NCBI GenBank assembly: GCA_946406115.1
Contig: OX291554.1
Location: forward strand, 12,783,092-12,847,091
Reading direction: 5' to 3'
DNA: 64,000 nt
From: Apoda limacodes
Lineage: Eukaryota; Arthropoda; Insecta; Lepidoptera; Limacodidae
The notes beneath the pieces are model-generated. The model searched no databases. It was not told the origin of the DNA and saw only the letters and a list, made by a program, of their open reading frames with translations. Position numbers and translations under genes: made by a program. Position 1 is the stretch's first letter. Each line of letters opens with the position of its first letter. Positions 42,440 to 54,205 of the stretch are shown here, in pieces.

Positions 42440-42836
42440 CAGAAATATTGTGAATAGACATAGACATAGACAAAGACATTTCTTTATTTAACACACATAT
42501 ACAACACAAGCAAAAAAAAAAAAACAAAAAAAAATATTTACACATAGATTTAGATAATACCTATTAAAAAAAAAGACAATAACAATAACATTAAGAAAAT
42601 AAATACACAAAGAAGAAACTAATTCTAAGACTATTTACTAAATTATTATAAAAATTGTAATACATAAATAAAAAATAAATAAATTGATATTAATTAAAAT
42701 AATAATGTCAATAATATGATCAGCTTGCATTGTATTTGGTGTCAAATTGGACCAACTCAGCATTTGCTTTGGTACAAAAACTACCAAAGCGCTGATTTTC
42801 AGTGGAGCCCAGATGACTTTCAGATGCAGTGACAGC

Positions 42837-42877
<41 letters not shown>

Positions 42878-42878
42878 A
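42837..42878. repeat. (AT)n microsatellite
   Basis: A nearly pure AT dinucleotide run interrupted by one GT. Confidence 0.95.
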
Positions 42879-42969
42879 ATGAGCGTTTTTACTGATTTAA
42901 TTAAAAGGCATTAAATTTCACTTCAAAGTACATACCTGGATAAATGTTGAAATGAGAAGAATGTTGTTT

Positions 42970-45240
42970 AAATTATAGAATTATAATTAGTGAAGGGCTA
43001 CCAGTAAAAGTTTGTTTTTGTTTTAGTGTTAAATATTTTCTATATTGAATTTTGAAAGTTTTTAATGTACAGCAGTTCTGAATACGGGGGGCGTAGACTG
43101 TTCCAGCATTTGGTAGCCGCAAATCGGAAGCTTCCTTGAAAGGCCGCAGTTCTATGTTTTTGAGTTTTCATCAAGTCATTGGAAGCTCTGGTATTGTATG
43201 AATTATAATCCCTACACCATTTCAGCTTTTCATACATGTAGGAAGGTTGTTAAAATTTAACAACTCCGAACACAAGGGTTGCGAGATGCGCTTGTCTACG
43301 GAAAGACATTTTTAATATATTTGCGGTGTTCAGATAGGGAGTGGTATGGGCGCGCGGGAGAATGTTAAAGCAGTATCGAGCGCAAGCGTTCTGTACTCTT
43401 TGTAGTATTCGCTCTGTGCGCGCCAACAACCGAGGCCCGTAAACAACGTCACCATAGTTCAGCCTGGATAGCACCAGAGAGTCGCAGAGCATTATTCGTA
43501 GCTCAGTGCTAAGATAATTACGTACTTGGTACAAAACCTTAAGCCTGTAAAATGCATTTCTGACCACTTCCTGTTCCTCTAATGTTTACTACAAAGTTAT
43601 GTCCAATAATGCGATCTATTTGATGTTTTGATCCTAGTACCATATATTTGGATTTTTCAGGATTCAAAGTTAACATGTTGGACTCAGACCATTGAACTTA
43701 CTAAACTTAATAGCTAAGAGAATTAATTACATCTGCAGTATACAAAACGAACAGTATTGGTCCTAAAATTGAACCTTGAGGTACACCTTTGGTTACAGGG
43801 CTTGTTTCGGATCTGTTTATTTTTCCTTCATTATCTTTCAGTTCGACAAGTTGAGAACGACCACTAAGATAGCTATCGAACCATTTAATAGTACTTAATT
43901 CAAACCCATAGTAAGCCATTTTTGATAATATTAGCGAGTGATTTATTGTATCAAATGCCCTTGAAAAATCTAATAAAACCAACACAGATCCCATGCCTTC
44001 ATCTTGAGCGACCAAAAGGTTATCTACAACATCGACTAAAGCCGTAGCCGTGCTGTGTGTCTTTCGAAAACCTGACTGCAACTCGGGAAGGATTCTGTTT
44101 TTTTCTAAGTAATTAGTTAGTTGGGTACATACTGTTCTTTCAACCAGTTTGGACAAACAAGGGACAATATTAATAGGTCTTAAGTCTTTTGGGTAAACGG
44201 GGTTATCCGTTTTTGGTAAAGGTCTTACCACCACGATCTTCCAAGCATCGGGAAAAGTGTTATTTTCTATAGATTTATTTATAATAGCAGTTACAACTTT
44301 TAAAGTGCGTGGCAACGTAAGCAACAGCATGTCTAAAGAAATGCCGTCAATACCTAAAGCGTTTGACTTGAGTGACTTTATAATGTTGATAACTTTGCTC
44401 TTATCTATAGGTTCCAACTTAAAAGAGGATGTCCCGTATCGATTGTGTTCATAATATGTGAGGTTAGATAGTTTTACTCCGTTGACACAAGGCAAATTAA
44501 GAAAGTGTGTATTAATCAAATCAGGATCAACAAAATGATTTGGAAGCTCACCACTGCTTCGTTTACTAGTATTAGGGATGGTACGTTTAAGGTTTTTCCA
44601 AAGAATTTTTGCGTTATGGGAATTAGTATTAATCTGTTGGTTGAAGTACGCGCGTTTCTCATTAAAGATGGCTTTGTTAACACTACTCTTCAGATCTTTG
44701 TAGTATTTTTTATGTACTTCAAATCCCGTAGCTCGATATTTTTTATAAGCATCATTACGAAGTTTCATCATTTCTTTGATAGTGAATGTGAGCCAGGGAC
44801 ATGACTTTTTTGTGTTGGAGCGTGAAGTTCAAATAAAGCTGTAATATAGTTATTAAACATACCTACCATTTCATTGGTGTTTTCTGAGTGCAACAAAATG
44901 TATTCCCAATCTATTGCTTCAAGAGAAGAATTAAAAAGGTTCATGTTAATGTCTTTAAGTGGTCTGAAAATAACTATCTGCGGCGGCACTTTGTTTTTTT
45001 TTATATTGAATTCACAAGAAACAAACGCGTGGTGACTAAGATCTGGTATATAATCAAAATCAATGCAACTCACTGCGATATTATTATCAGAGCAAACAAC
45101 ATCAATCAGTGTTTCACTGTGCTCAGTGAAGTGCGTAGGATAAACAATGTGCTGTACCAGATTGGCGCATTGTAAAAAGTTATTTAAGTTTTTTGAAGCC
45201 GAGTCATCGTTTATTTGTCTACGGTAATATGGGATATGTT
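42970..45240 (-). pseudogene. LINE family C (CR1/Jockey-like), palm deleted
   Basis: Reading down from 45240: the C-terminal part of the endonuclease (TLIDVVCSDNN, LSHHAFVSCEFNIKK); then a 354-codon open frame 44771-43707 with LKSNALGIDGISLDMLL, WKIVVVRPLPKTDNP, LQSGFRKTHSTATALVDVV, LLDFSRAFDTINHSLI (motif A) and KGVPQGSILGPILFVLY (motif B). The frame then breaks and resumes at SESNMLTLNPEKSKYMVLGS, so the ~40 residues with the YxDD box are deleted. A second small deletion precedes the C-terminal AFYRLKVLYQVRNYLS part (43250-43567) and FRFAATKCWNSLRPPYSELL (43040-43237). 5' truncated at about 45240. No poly-A identified with certainty. Confidence 0.88.
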
Positions 45241-45246
45241 CTTTGT

Positions 45247-45516
45247 TTTAACCGACTTAGGAGGAGGTTCTATGTTCAACGGGTAATTTTTTTTATGGTT
45301 GTCCACCGATTTCTCCGTCGATTGTGTACCGATTTCAAAAATATTTTTTTATTCAAAAGAGGTGGACCCATATTAATGAAGTGGATTTGAAACCTAAACT
45401 TTTGAAGAAAAAAAAATTATGTTAATTTGGAACTGCTGAAACAAGCCATTGATATTGATGTTTTCTTTTCTTACAAGTACACTTTTTAACAAAAAAAACA
45501 ACCGGCTTCAAAAAGA
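45247..45516 (+). repeat. Dispersed repeat beginning AACCGACTT
   Basis: AACCGACTTAGGAGGAGGTTC at the left and AACCGGCTTCAAAAAG at the right, with CCACCGATTTCTCCGTCGAT inside. A common lepidopteran interspersed repeat, here lying directly at the 5' truncation of LINE family C. Confidence 0.55.
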
Positions 45517-45544
45517 TGCACTAAAAAGATAAAAATGATTGCTT

Positions 45545-45855
45545 ATTGCAATAAATCTGATCCGAATTATCGGTGTGGAACTCTTTAATTAACTACTATT
45601 GAATTAAATACTAATGAAGTTTCCTATAGCAAGCCATAGCAGCTATAGTTCGTTTAACTCTTTTATAGTTATTAACGCGGGAAATTATGAATTTTTCGAG
45701 ATAAAAAGTAGCCTATATGCTATTCCAGGACCTAACCTATATGTATGCTAAGTTTCATCCCGATCCGTCCAGGGGTTGAAGCGTGATTAAGTTACAAATA
45801 TCCATCCATCCATCCAATTAGACATACTTTAACATTTATAATATTGTTAGTCGGA
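45545..45855 (-). mobile_element. Short Helitron, minus strand, 3' end missing
   Basis: The minus strand starts TCCGACTAACAATATTATAA, carries GGATCGGGATGAAACTTAGC and AGGTCCTGGAATAGC, and ends before a recognisable hairpin and CTAG. Same family as 25052-25330. A short (ATCC)n run is at 45810-45826. Confidence 0.65.
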
Positions 45856-46079
45856 AGGCTTTAATTTAAAAAGCTCAAATGAATGGAAACTTTATTCAAC
45901 GAGAAGTAATTAGCTGTCGATTGCATTCAACACTCCATTAAAAGTTAGCTAATTGTTTTAACACATTCGTTAAATTTTTAGTCACACGAGCTTTTTACCT
46001 ACCTACGATAGAAAAATAACCTGCTTAATATAATTTACAATCTTAAAACGAACTAAATATTAGCATAATATAACACTAA

Positions 46080-46412
46080 CAAATAATGATGCTAATAATA
46101 AATATTTTTGGTATATATTATCATTAATAATAATAAATAGCTTGTAGGTGTGAACTATAGATAACAGGCAACGAATACAAAAATACATATACATGTATAT
46201 AACCTTTGTTCTAGTAAATAAATGTATATCATAACATATATATAGAAAACACCTAAAGTCAAGACAAACACAAATGTTCATCACATGAACCAAGCAAAAT
46301 TTGTACCATGCATATAACATAACGGAAAACATTTTTTTTTTATACATATACATTAGGTACAAAGAAAACACCCAGACTCAAGACAAACACAAATATTCAT
46401 CACATAAATAAG
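46080..46412 (-). mobile_element. Two tRNA-SINE bodies, minus strand
   Basis: GAAAACACCTAAAGTCAAGA then CAAATGTTCATCACAT at about 46247-46288, and GAAAACACCCAGACTCAAGA then CAAATATTCATCACAT at about 46365-46406, are two copies of one SINE body (a TGTGATGAAYATTTGTG type on the minus strand). Heads are missing. Confidence 0.65.
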
Positions 46413-46977
46413 TATTTGCCCTCCGCCGAAGAAAGCAAAAACGGTTTTGTCGGCTGGCAAAGTAATGGTACCTTTTTTTGGGATGCTCAAGGGATTATTT
46501 TAGTAAATTATCTGCAAAAAGGAAAAACAATACATGAGTACTACGCAAGCTTGATGCACAATTTAGTGAAGAAATCTGGAAGAAACGACCTAATTTGGCC
46601 AAGAAAAAAGTTTTGTTCAACCATGACCTGTACACACGTCAATGGTTGGAGTCGCCAAACTCCATGAATTGCGGTTATTGCTACCACCTCCACCCTATTC
46701 CCCAGATCTGGCCCCGTGCTACTTCCACTTATTCCCAAACCTGAAGAAATGGTTAGGTGGCCAGAGATTTTCATCATATGATGAAGTCATTGTTGCCGTA
46801 CCCGAATATTTTATGGGGTTGGAGAAAACATTTTATCAAACTGGTGTAACGGCATTAGAGAAGCGCTGGTAAATGCATTGAGGTCGAAGGAAACTATTTT
46901 GAGCAATACATTTATTTTAAGTAGATTTTTTATGTTTTTCTTTTTCGTTTCTGAAACTTATCAATCAGCCACGTTCG
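46413..46977 (+). pseudogene. Mariner transposase remnant, second lineage
   Basis: 5'-truncated mariner. VTFFWDAQG-like TFFWDAQGIILVNYLQKGKT keeps the first catalytic Asp. After a frameshift near 46625, LPPPPYSPDLAPCYFHLFPN follows, where the third Asp of D,D34D (normally in APCDF) is Tyr. LKKWLGGQRFSS and a C-terminal ALEKRW complete the domain, ending near 46872, with a CIEVEGNYFEQ-like tail beyond a stop. A possible 3' TIR (CTTATCAATCAGCC) lies near 46958-46977. This lineage differs clearly from the element at 13498-14468. Confidence 0.85.
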
Positions 46978-47819
46978 ACAAGCAATATCCTTACCGACCC
47001 TTTCGTTGATTACTTTTTGTGCATCTCTTTTTTTTCATTCTGCATCATATCATATCATATCATTTCCAGCATCATACGTAGGTACGGCAAGGCCTACCTC
47101 CACCTCAGGTGAGGACAGATTTAGACCATAAACTAGTAACAGTCATTCCGATCTAGCAGACGCCGACCAAATACCTACGCAGGATGCCAACCTGCAGGCC
47201 TACGAACGTTCCTACAACGTGCGAAACAAAAACACTTACGACTTAATGCAACTCAGGGTTGCCGGATGGGAGATCTTAAATATCCCCAGCTTCGTAATTA
47301 TTTTTCCTCAAAATGATACCTTTTTCAGAAAAAAACCTCAAACTTGAGTGGGTGTAATTAACAAATAAATACACACAGAATACGCTTAATACCTACTTGC
47401 TATTTATTCCTTTAGTTAATTTGATACTTAGGTTGAAACTAACTTAGTTTTTTGTTTTCCTTTTTTTATTTAAGTTTATGGTCGACTGGACTTTTTTGTA
47501 TCATGGGTTTTACTTTATTGTAGTAACAATCATGTTTTTATTGTAGTAACAATCAAGTATTTTTTAGACCTTATCTAAAATTTTAAATGCTTTCAGACTA
47601 CATTTAGCTATTCGGAAATGTAAAATAATTGCATTAAGAATATACTACAGCCATTTTTTTCTATTATTATCCCCAAATTTTGCCAATGTTAAAATTTTTC
47701 TCTAAAGATTTCGTTTTCCCAAAATTTCCCCAAACAACATTTTTTTTCCCCAAAATCTCCAAAAAACCTCCAATCCGGTAACGCTCAGCGACTGTTAGCA
47801 GTTTTGTCAAATTCGACTA
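46978..47819. other. Intergenic; short (CATAT)n
   Basis: A CATAT pentamer is repeated three to four times at 47045-47063. The rest is AT-rich with no supported gene. Confidence 0.5.
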
Positions 47820-48180
47820 TCCGCTAGCTTCCACAAGCCTCCTTTTGGCCGGTTGGCAGGTATGCAGGATGTGCCAGCGAGCCGACCACGTCTGACCAGT
47901 ATAAAAATAAATTACGCAGAATCCGCCGCGGCACGCACGCGTCGTCGTGTTCGGCTTTCCTGCTGTGGTCGGCGTCTGCCAAATCGGAACAACTTTTACT
48001 AGTAATAGTCCACACACAGGCCCATTGCGAACAGTGGACGAATTGTGGCCTTCACATACCCCTTTTTTGACGTATGCAGGTTTCCTTACGATATTTTCCT
48101 TCACAGAAAAGCCATGGTGTAAATACTCAATGTACTTGAGAAATTAAAAAACTAATTGGTACACTTTGAGCTTAAAGCTT
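47820..48180. repeat. Dispersed repeat shared with 61970-62200
   Basis: TAGTCCACACACAGGCCCATTGCGAACAGTGGAC-type segment (48006-48040), CTTCACATACC, TTTTCCTTCACAGAAAAGCC and TGTACTTGAGAAATTAA match 61978-62100 in order. The GC-rich left part (47830-47990) has no match there. Widespread lepidopteran repeat, class not assigned. Confidence 0.6.
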
Positions 48181-49293
48181 TGGCTTTAAGGTAAAAAGCT
48201 TAAAGGCCGCCACCGAATTGCATATAATAAGAATGTAAATTATAGCTTATGGGAATTAATTGTTGCACCGTCATTTTCAATTTAATAGCATCAAAAAAGC
48301 AGTCTTGATGGCCTCATTAATTTTGATGGCAACTTATTATATATAAATTTGGTTAGACTTTATTTATTGCCAATTGATTAAATAGTACCCTTTGTTTATT
48401 CGTAACATTTTGCACTACTTCACTGCTCACTAGTTAGCAAAGTTTTGGAAAGAGGACAAAGAAATTACTAAAGAGCTGCAATCTTAACTAGTCAGGAGTA
48501 AGTAAACATTGATCATGTTTAATCTATAGTCAACTATTTAGTTCCTTAGCCAGCTAACTAACTAGCTTTGAGGATGTTACGGTACAATCGTCTAAAACTC
48601 TCACGTCTGCGTCTGCCTAATTTGTACAATATTGACTAAAGCAAGAACATTTCCTAAGTTTCAGAATTCTGTATTTCCCATAGAAATAAAAATTTACTCG
48701 CATGAGAAACTTCTATATAGTTTGTCCTTGTTTTACATCGCAACAAAGCATTAGTCCAGCACGTGACATAATACATGACACTGAAAAATGTACAATATTA
48801 CATAAAACTTTGAGCACCATTTTTTATCAAATTTTTTTGGCTTGCAACTTAAAACATTTAAAACCGTAATTTAATCTTGTCTGTCAACAGTTGCGTTCGG
48901 AATCTATAATAATTTTTATGCAGCTAAGAAGTCGTATCGTTGTACTTGGCATTTTTAAATCTGTTTTTGAACGGAACCCTAAGGTGGTGTTACTTATTCT
49001 GTGTTCATAGTAATTATGAATGTACAGTGCAACAAACTTTTCTGTCCTGGTGGTCAAAAATCTTATAGGTTCGCTTTCGTGTCCCATGCAAGTTTCTGCG
49101 ACAGCAAGCGAAACACACTACGACGAAAAACATTACTTATTGTACGAGACCGAGCCGTGCAAACATGTTGTCTCCGCTTTCTATCGAAAATGTTATTAAT
49201 TTCATTTGTATTTTGTAATCGTGGGAATAACCCTAACCTACTCTTTTAAAATAATACTTTCGTGGTTGTGTAACATTTTTTATTAAATTAAAT
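48181..49293. other. Intergenic, nothing recognised
   Basis: No supported gene. Confidence 0.4.
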
Positions 49294-49453
49294 GGGACTT
49301 AACACGATACGTTTTGTTTTGTTTCCAATATTTCGGTACAAGACAGGTAGATAGATATATTTGTCAAATGTATCTCGTTAGTCCGTCCGCGGCCACGGTG
49401 CAAAACTGTGCCGATATATCGGAATCTAAATTAAACGTATCGTGATAAGTTTT
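49294..49453. repeat. Fold-back repeat with CGATACG ends
   Basis: ACTTAACACGATACGTTTTG at the left pairs with AAACGTATCGTGATAAGT at the right. Inner parts also mirror each other (ATATTTCGGTACA with TGTGCCGATATATCGG). A small fold-back, MITE-like. Confidence 0.65.
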
Positions 49454-50484
49454 ATATAAGTAATAATCCTAACACCTTACACATAGAATCTAAAAGCTAT
49501 ATTTTTGTTCGTTATTACGTAACCACCATTCAATTAACCTCACTGATATTTAGGACATGGATATGCCATCAGCCCGCTGCCACTGCTGTCTGTGGGGCCC
49601 ACCTCAGGTTACGGAAACGTACCTTAAACTCATTTCTAAAATGGCGTGGTTGGGTCCTTTCGATAGTTGTTAAATAAAACAGTGGACTGTATAGTAACTG
49701 AATAATACTGAATTCGTTAATGAATTCATGGATTTTTAATTGAAACAATTTGGCAAGCGTCGATCACGGTCAGCGAAACGGAAGTTCTTGTTTTTTCTTT
49801 TGTTCTTTTTTTGCCAGTGTTGCCACAGATTACCACTATTTGTTGCGTAGACAGGCGACAGTCTTAAAATCTATATTGTACACGAAAGTCAGGAAAAGCG
49901 ATTTAAAGTACTATTTCTAAACTTTTTTCTATTAAAAAAGTCCCAGCAGGAATGATTAAAACAAAAAAAACCAGCCAAGTGCGGGTTCCATACTATGAGA
50001 TATATATGTTATTTACTTCTTAAGTAATTTATACCGTAATCACGCCTTGCAACTTTTAATTTTTTGTATGGAATTTAACGTCATTACCGTTTTTTAGTCA
50101 AATTTTTTGACATTTTGCCAATGCACTAGATAACGAGCTTTTATAATTATACTCTCTCTTAATTGGCGTATCTTTACCATTTTTCATGTTATTTATTAAG
50201 TAATGCTGTGAGTTCCTCTTGAAAATGTAAAAATAAATAAAATAAATAAATAATTGTAGCCTACCTAACAAACTCAGCAGGTTATTGCAACCTGATCTAA
50301 AAATATTTTTGTGAAAATCAGTTTAGATTTAGATTGTCTAGACGGCATAAAACATTTTAATTCAATGTATTTATTGTTAGGATGACCTACAAACTTTAAA
50401 CACTTCCGAATAATTCATTTTTATATTTAAAATAACACACTAAAGTAACAAATATTTAGTAAACTTTTAAAACAGCCCTTTTAA
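49454..50484. other. Intergenic, nothing recognised
   Basis: No supported gene. A short CCAGCCAAGTGCGGGTTCCA remnant of the common repeat tail is at 49971-49990. Confidence 0.45.
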
Positions 50485-50722
50485 TTGGTATTGGTATCCT
50501 TGGTGTTGACATCTCCAGCGAAGCGAAGCTGGCAAAAATCTTGGTGTACTTAACAGAGCGTTGCAGTATTTCACTTCGGGGCAAACGTAGCTGCTTTACA
50601 AGTCGCAAGTTCGGCCTTACATGGAGAACCTACTGCTGCCATCCCTGGTGGACCCGGATACCAGCTTGGCCCTTTTGACTCAGTTCAACCACGGGCTGTA
50701 AGTATCATGGACGATCCCACAA
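50485..50722 (+). pseudogene. LINE family A fragment
   Basis: ATCCTTGGTGTTGACATCTC, TACAAGTCGCAAGTTCGGCC and GGACCCGGATACCAGCTTGG are the family A thumb region, with frameshifts and both ends missing. Confidence 0.85.
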
Positions 50723-50750
50723 AAATAAATTCTTCTTACCTCTTTATAAC

Positions 50751-51234
50751 TAGCTGACCTGGTAGACGTTGTTTTGCCCTTTTTTCCGCCCTCTCCCGTC
50801 GTATCACTCGCCCGAGCTTTTACTTGGTTTTTGCTATGGGTTCTTTCTGACTTTTCTTCTTTTTATTCATTGCAGGGACCTAAGGTTAAAATAGTTTTAT
50901 TAATGTTTTTTTTCAAAACCAACTGGTATATAGTTTTAGAGATTAGAAACAAATTCTTTAGCTTTATTAAATTAGTAAAGATATAGATAAAATAAAATTG
51001 TAACCGGCCGCTGTCTATATGTACTTGCATCACAAAAAAATTGGATGCGGTTTTCACAGTTGTATTACTGGAGGTCCAACCTGAAATCTGGTCCATGTTT
51101 CATTTTAATACGCCGCCATCTAGAATCCGAGTTATACCTAAGAAATTCCCTAATAATAAATTATCAAGGTGTGATTGGTGTATCCCACACCAATAACCAA
51201 ATTTAGAGCGAGCGTAGCCGCGGGAAAAATCTAG
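50751..51234 (+). repeat. Helitron-like remnant with CTAG end
   Basis: Left: CTAGCTGACCTGGTAGACG. Right: CAATAACCAAATTTAGAGCG, AGCGTAGCCGCGGGAAAAAT and CTAG at 51231-51234 followed by T. It may be two remnants side by side; the 5' TC terminus is not defined. Confidence 0.5.
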
Positions 51235-51452
51235 TCCTAAATAAATTAATGGTCGAATATTATTTTATAAAGGCTTTTATAAAATAAGAAAGAAACACAA
51301 ATGGTAAGAAATAAAAAGTTTTCAGAAGCTCGACATCTAATACTTAAAAACAAACATTATTACTTGTAGTGTAGGTATACACGAAACAATCTAGTGTAGT
51401 AAATTAATTGCCATACACATTTTCAATTAGTGGTTTCTTTACAATTATTAAA

Positions 51453-51522
51453 CACTGCTTCGCTCTGTTGAGTTCACCAAGTTTTTTGGACGCCAGCTCC
51501 ACCTTGTCTTGCAAATGACCTC
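51453..51522 (-). pseudogene. LINE family A short fragment
   Basis: Reverse complement of the AAGCTGGCGTCCAAAAAACT region of family A, about 70 bp. Confidence 0.75.
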
Positions 51523-52114
51523 GACGTCAAAATATGCGAGTTTTTAGTCCTGTCTCTTCAAATCGTGAAGTGCTGAAGTGAACCTTATTGCGGCTAAAAT
51601 ATGGCAGTGTTTACTCAGCTGCCGCTACAGGCACCTATTTATAAAAACTTAAGTTATTACAGAACTTGAAGACTACCTTAGATATTGATTAATGCTTTAC
51701 ACCTTAAAAACATAGCTTAAAAATATATTGCTTAAGAGAGCTAAGATTTTTGTAGACAAGCTACGACTGCGTAGCAAGCCTGCCTACGCAATTTGTAGCA
51801 CGATATTTTATTTGTAAACTCTTTCTTTATGGTTTTATTAATGGTATGAATAAAATATTTATAAGATGCATTGTAAAAGAACTTAAAAAATAATATTAAA
51901 TATAGTCTTATTGCTATGGAACCGTTTATTTCAGAAAACCTATGAGTAGATTAGAAACAAAAGGTGTAATGTAGTCTTATAATGTTCTGTGGGTGTAATG
52001 GATAGGCTGTGCAGTGAGATAATATGGTGATATACACACGTACATATTATTAGAAGGAAAGTTAAAAGATGTTCCAATGAGAACCACTGACATAACTGAT
52101 ATATAATCATAATA
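51523..52114. other. Intergenic, nothing recognised
   Basis: No supported gene. Confidence 0.4.
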
Positions 52115-52259
52115 AATCATCATCATAATTATATGGCTCCACTGCTGGACATAAGCCTCCTCTATGGCGCGCTATTTCTCCTGGTCTTCTGCCTTCCGCA
52201 TACAGCCACCATCAGCCACCCTTTTAAGATCTACCTGGCTGGAGGGCCTCCAAACGCTA
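52115..52259 (-). pseudogene. RTE-type LINE 3'-end fragment
   Basis: ATCATCATCAT run, then CCACTGCTGGACATAAGCCT, CTTCCGCATACAGCCACCAT and CTGGAGGGCCTCC: the reversed 3' end of an RTE element, parallel to 19940-20080 of family B. An (AT)n tract follows at 52266-52289. Confidence 0.75.
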
Positions 52260-52926
52260 ATACATACTATATATATATATATATATATACATGAATATAA
52301 TAAATGACTAATTAAAATTTTACTTGTCTTAAAAGTAAACTAACTTTCTTTTTATCTATTTTTAGTTACAAATAATCAAACTGTTACTAATATTGATTAA
52401 TAAAAATAGTCAAAGACAACAAACACTCAATGGCAATCACGATTTACTAGTTAAGGTTCTGTACACAAAAAGTGTAATGAAAGTAACAAAACCATACATA
52501 TTACTAAGCTAGTGCTATCCGTTTGTCTATTCAAGTGTATTATTTTTCATGCTAAGTTGAAAAAATTAAGCTTAAGCACTTTTTTGCCAGCCCTTTGCTT
52601 CAGATCATCATTTCGGACCAGTCGGTAGCAAAATCTATAAAATTAACGGTCAAATTTAAAGGCGCTGTTTAATTAAAAGTATACTTGAATAAAAATAGTT
52701 TTTTCATCTATTCGTGTGACCATAGTTCCACCGTCTGTCTATCTGATTACAGGCTTAGTTTAAAACGCTAGTGAACCTAGTACTTAAAATCTAATGTGAA
52801 CCTCTATAAATAAGTCTGCAACACTAGAACGAACTAAAGTGTTTTTGTATGCGCTGATAAGTTTCTAAGCTACAACTATGTAGTGTCTAACGCATTATAA
52901 AGTTAACTGATTTTCATAGTTATATA

Positions 52927-54205
52927 CAGGGTGGAAACGCTAAGTGATCTTACTCGATTAATACTAAACCATACACGATATCAAAATACTGATTGTTGAT
53001 CCTGGCGACATATCACTCATCGCTTGACACCTATTTAATTTTGATAATACAGTTTTAACATGTCTCTTTTTCATTTTTTAAACATAAAAATACGCCATCA
53101 TTTATAAATTCAAAACGCAAAAGTTTTATGAACAAACAAAAAAGTAGGTAGCTATGTTTTGTGGCGCCATTCCTCTTTTAATTTTTTTACTCAAACCGAG
53201 GCAAAATAATTAAATTCATACAGCCAGTTCAGTTTATTTAAATACTCTTTTATTACACGTGTATCTTCTATTTATCACAATTATTGATACAGATATATAG
53301 TAAGGTAAAGCTGGCGTCCAAAAAACTTGGTGTACTCAACAGAGCGAAGCAGTACTTCACGTCGGGGCAAAGGTTGTTACTTTACAAGTCGCAAGTTCGG
53401 CCCCATATGGAGTACTGCTGCCATCTCTGGGCAGGTGCACCCGGATACCAGCTTGACCCTTTTGACTCGGTTCAACGACGGGCTGTGAGAATTGTCGACG
53501 ATCCCAAACTCACTTGCGGTATCGAGCCCTTAAGTCTGAGGAGAGACTTTGCCTCACTGTGTGTGTTCTACCGCTTGTACAATGGGTTGTGTTCTGAGGA
53601 ATTGTTCGAAATGATGCCCACGGCTACTTTCTACCATCGCACCGCTCGCCATCGGCAGGGAATTCATTCTCACACTTTAGAACCTAAATGGTCGCGTACA
53701 GTGCGGTTTCGGAGAAGCTTCCTCCCGCGAACGCTTGAGTTGTGGAATGAGCTCCCTGCCAAGGTTTTCTGCAAGGACTACAGTATGGAGTTCTTCAAGA
53801 AAGAAGTTATTAGATTTCTGAAGGGTCGGCAACGCGCAAGTGATACCCCTGGTGTTGCAAGCGTCCATAGGCTACGGTGACCGCTTACCATCAGGCGGGC
53901 CGTAAGCTTGTTTGCCACCTTAGTGGTATAAAAAAAAAAAAAAAAAAAAAAAATAGTAGATAGTGCATAATATCTTTTAAAGTACGTAGGTACCTAAATG
54001 ATAAAATATTTCACTTCATGTCGCCATACTAAATGTATGGAAGCTGAAAACATAAAATTTTCGGAAAGATCCAGTTTATTTTATAAGCCATTATTGATTC
54101 CATTAGATAGAGCTCGTGAAGCTCTTTCAGGATAAATAATCAGTATTTCGATATCGTGTATGGTTTAGAAATAATCTAGTATAATCACTTATCGTTTCCA
54201 CCCTG
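52927..54205. mobile_element. DNA element with ~75-bp TIRs, interrupted by a LINE
   Basis: The left end CAGGGTGGAAACGCTAAGTG... and the reverse complement of the right end CAGGGTGGAAACGATAAGTG... match over about 75 bp with few differences, including AAACCATACACGATATC and AAATACTGATT. TATATA lies outside both ends and may be the target duplication. Removing the inserted LINE (53302-53953) leaves about 630 bp with no transposase, so this is a non-autonomous element. Superfamily not assigned. Confidence 0.82.
53302..53953 (+). mobile_element. LINE family A, 5'-truncated insertion with poly-A
   Basis: It starts at AAGGTAAAGCTGGCGTCC and ends in a poly-A up to 53953. ATAGTA lies at both ends (53297-53302 and 53953-53958), a likely short target duplication. 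Sequence is almost identical to copy 2 (29626-30822) over the first ~350 bp. The C-terminal frame 53284-53880 is open to a TGA and includes the KKEVIRFLKGRQRASDTPG end that the frameshift removes from copy 2. Confidence 0.9.

Noticed and set aside
47817..48104. 95-codon minus-strand frame
   Set aside because: Overlaps a dispersed repeat also present at 61970-62200, where the frame is not kept.
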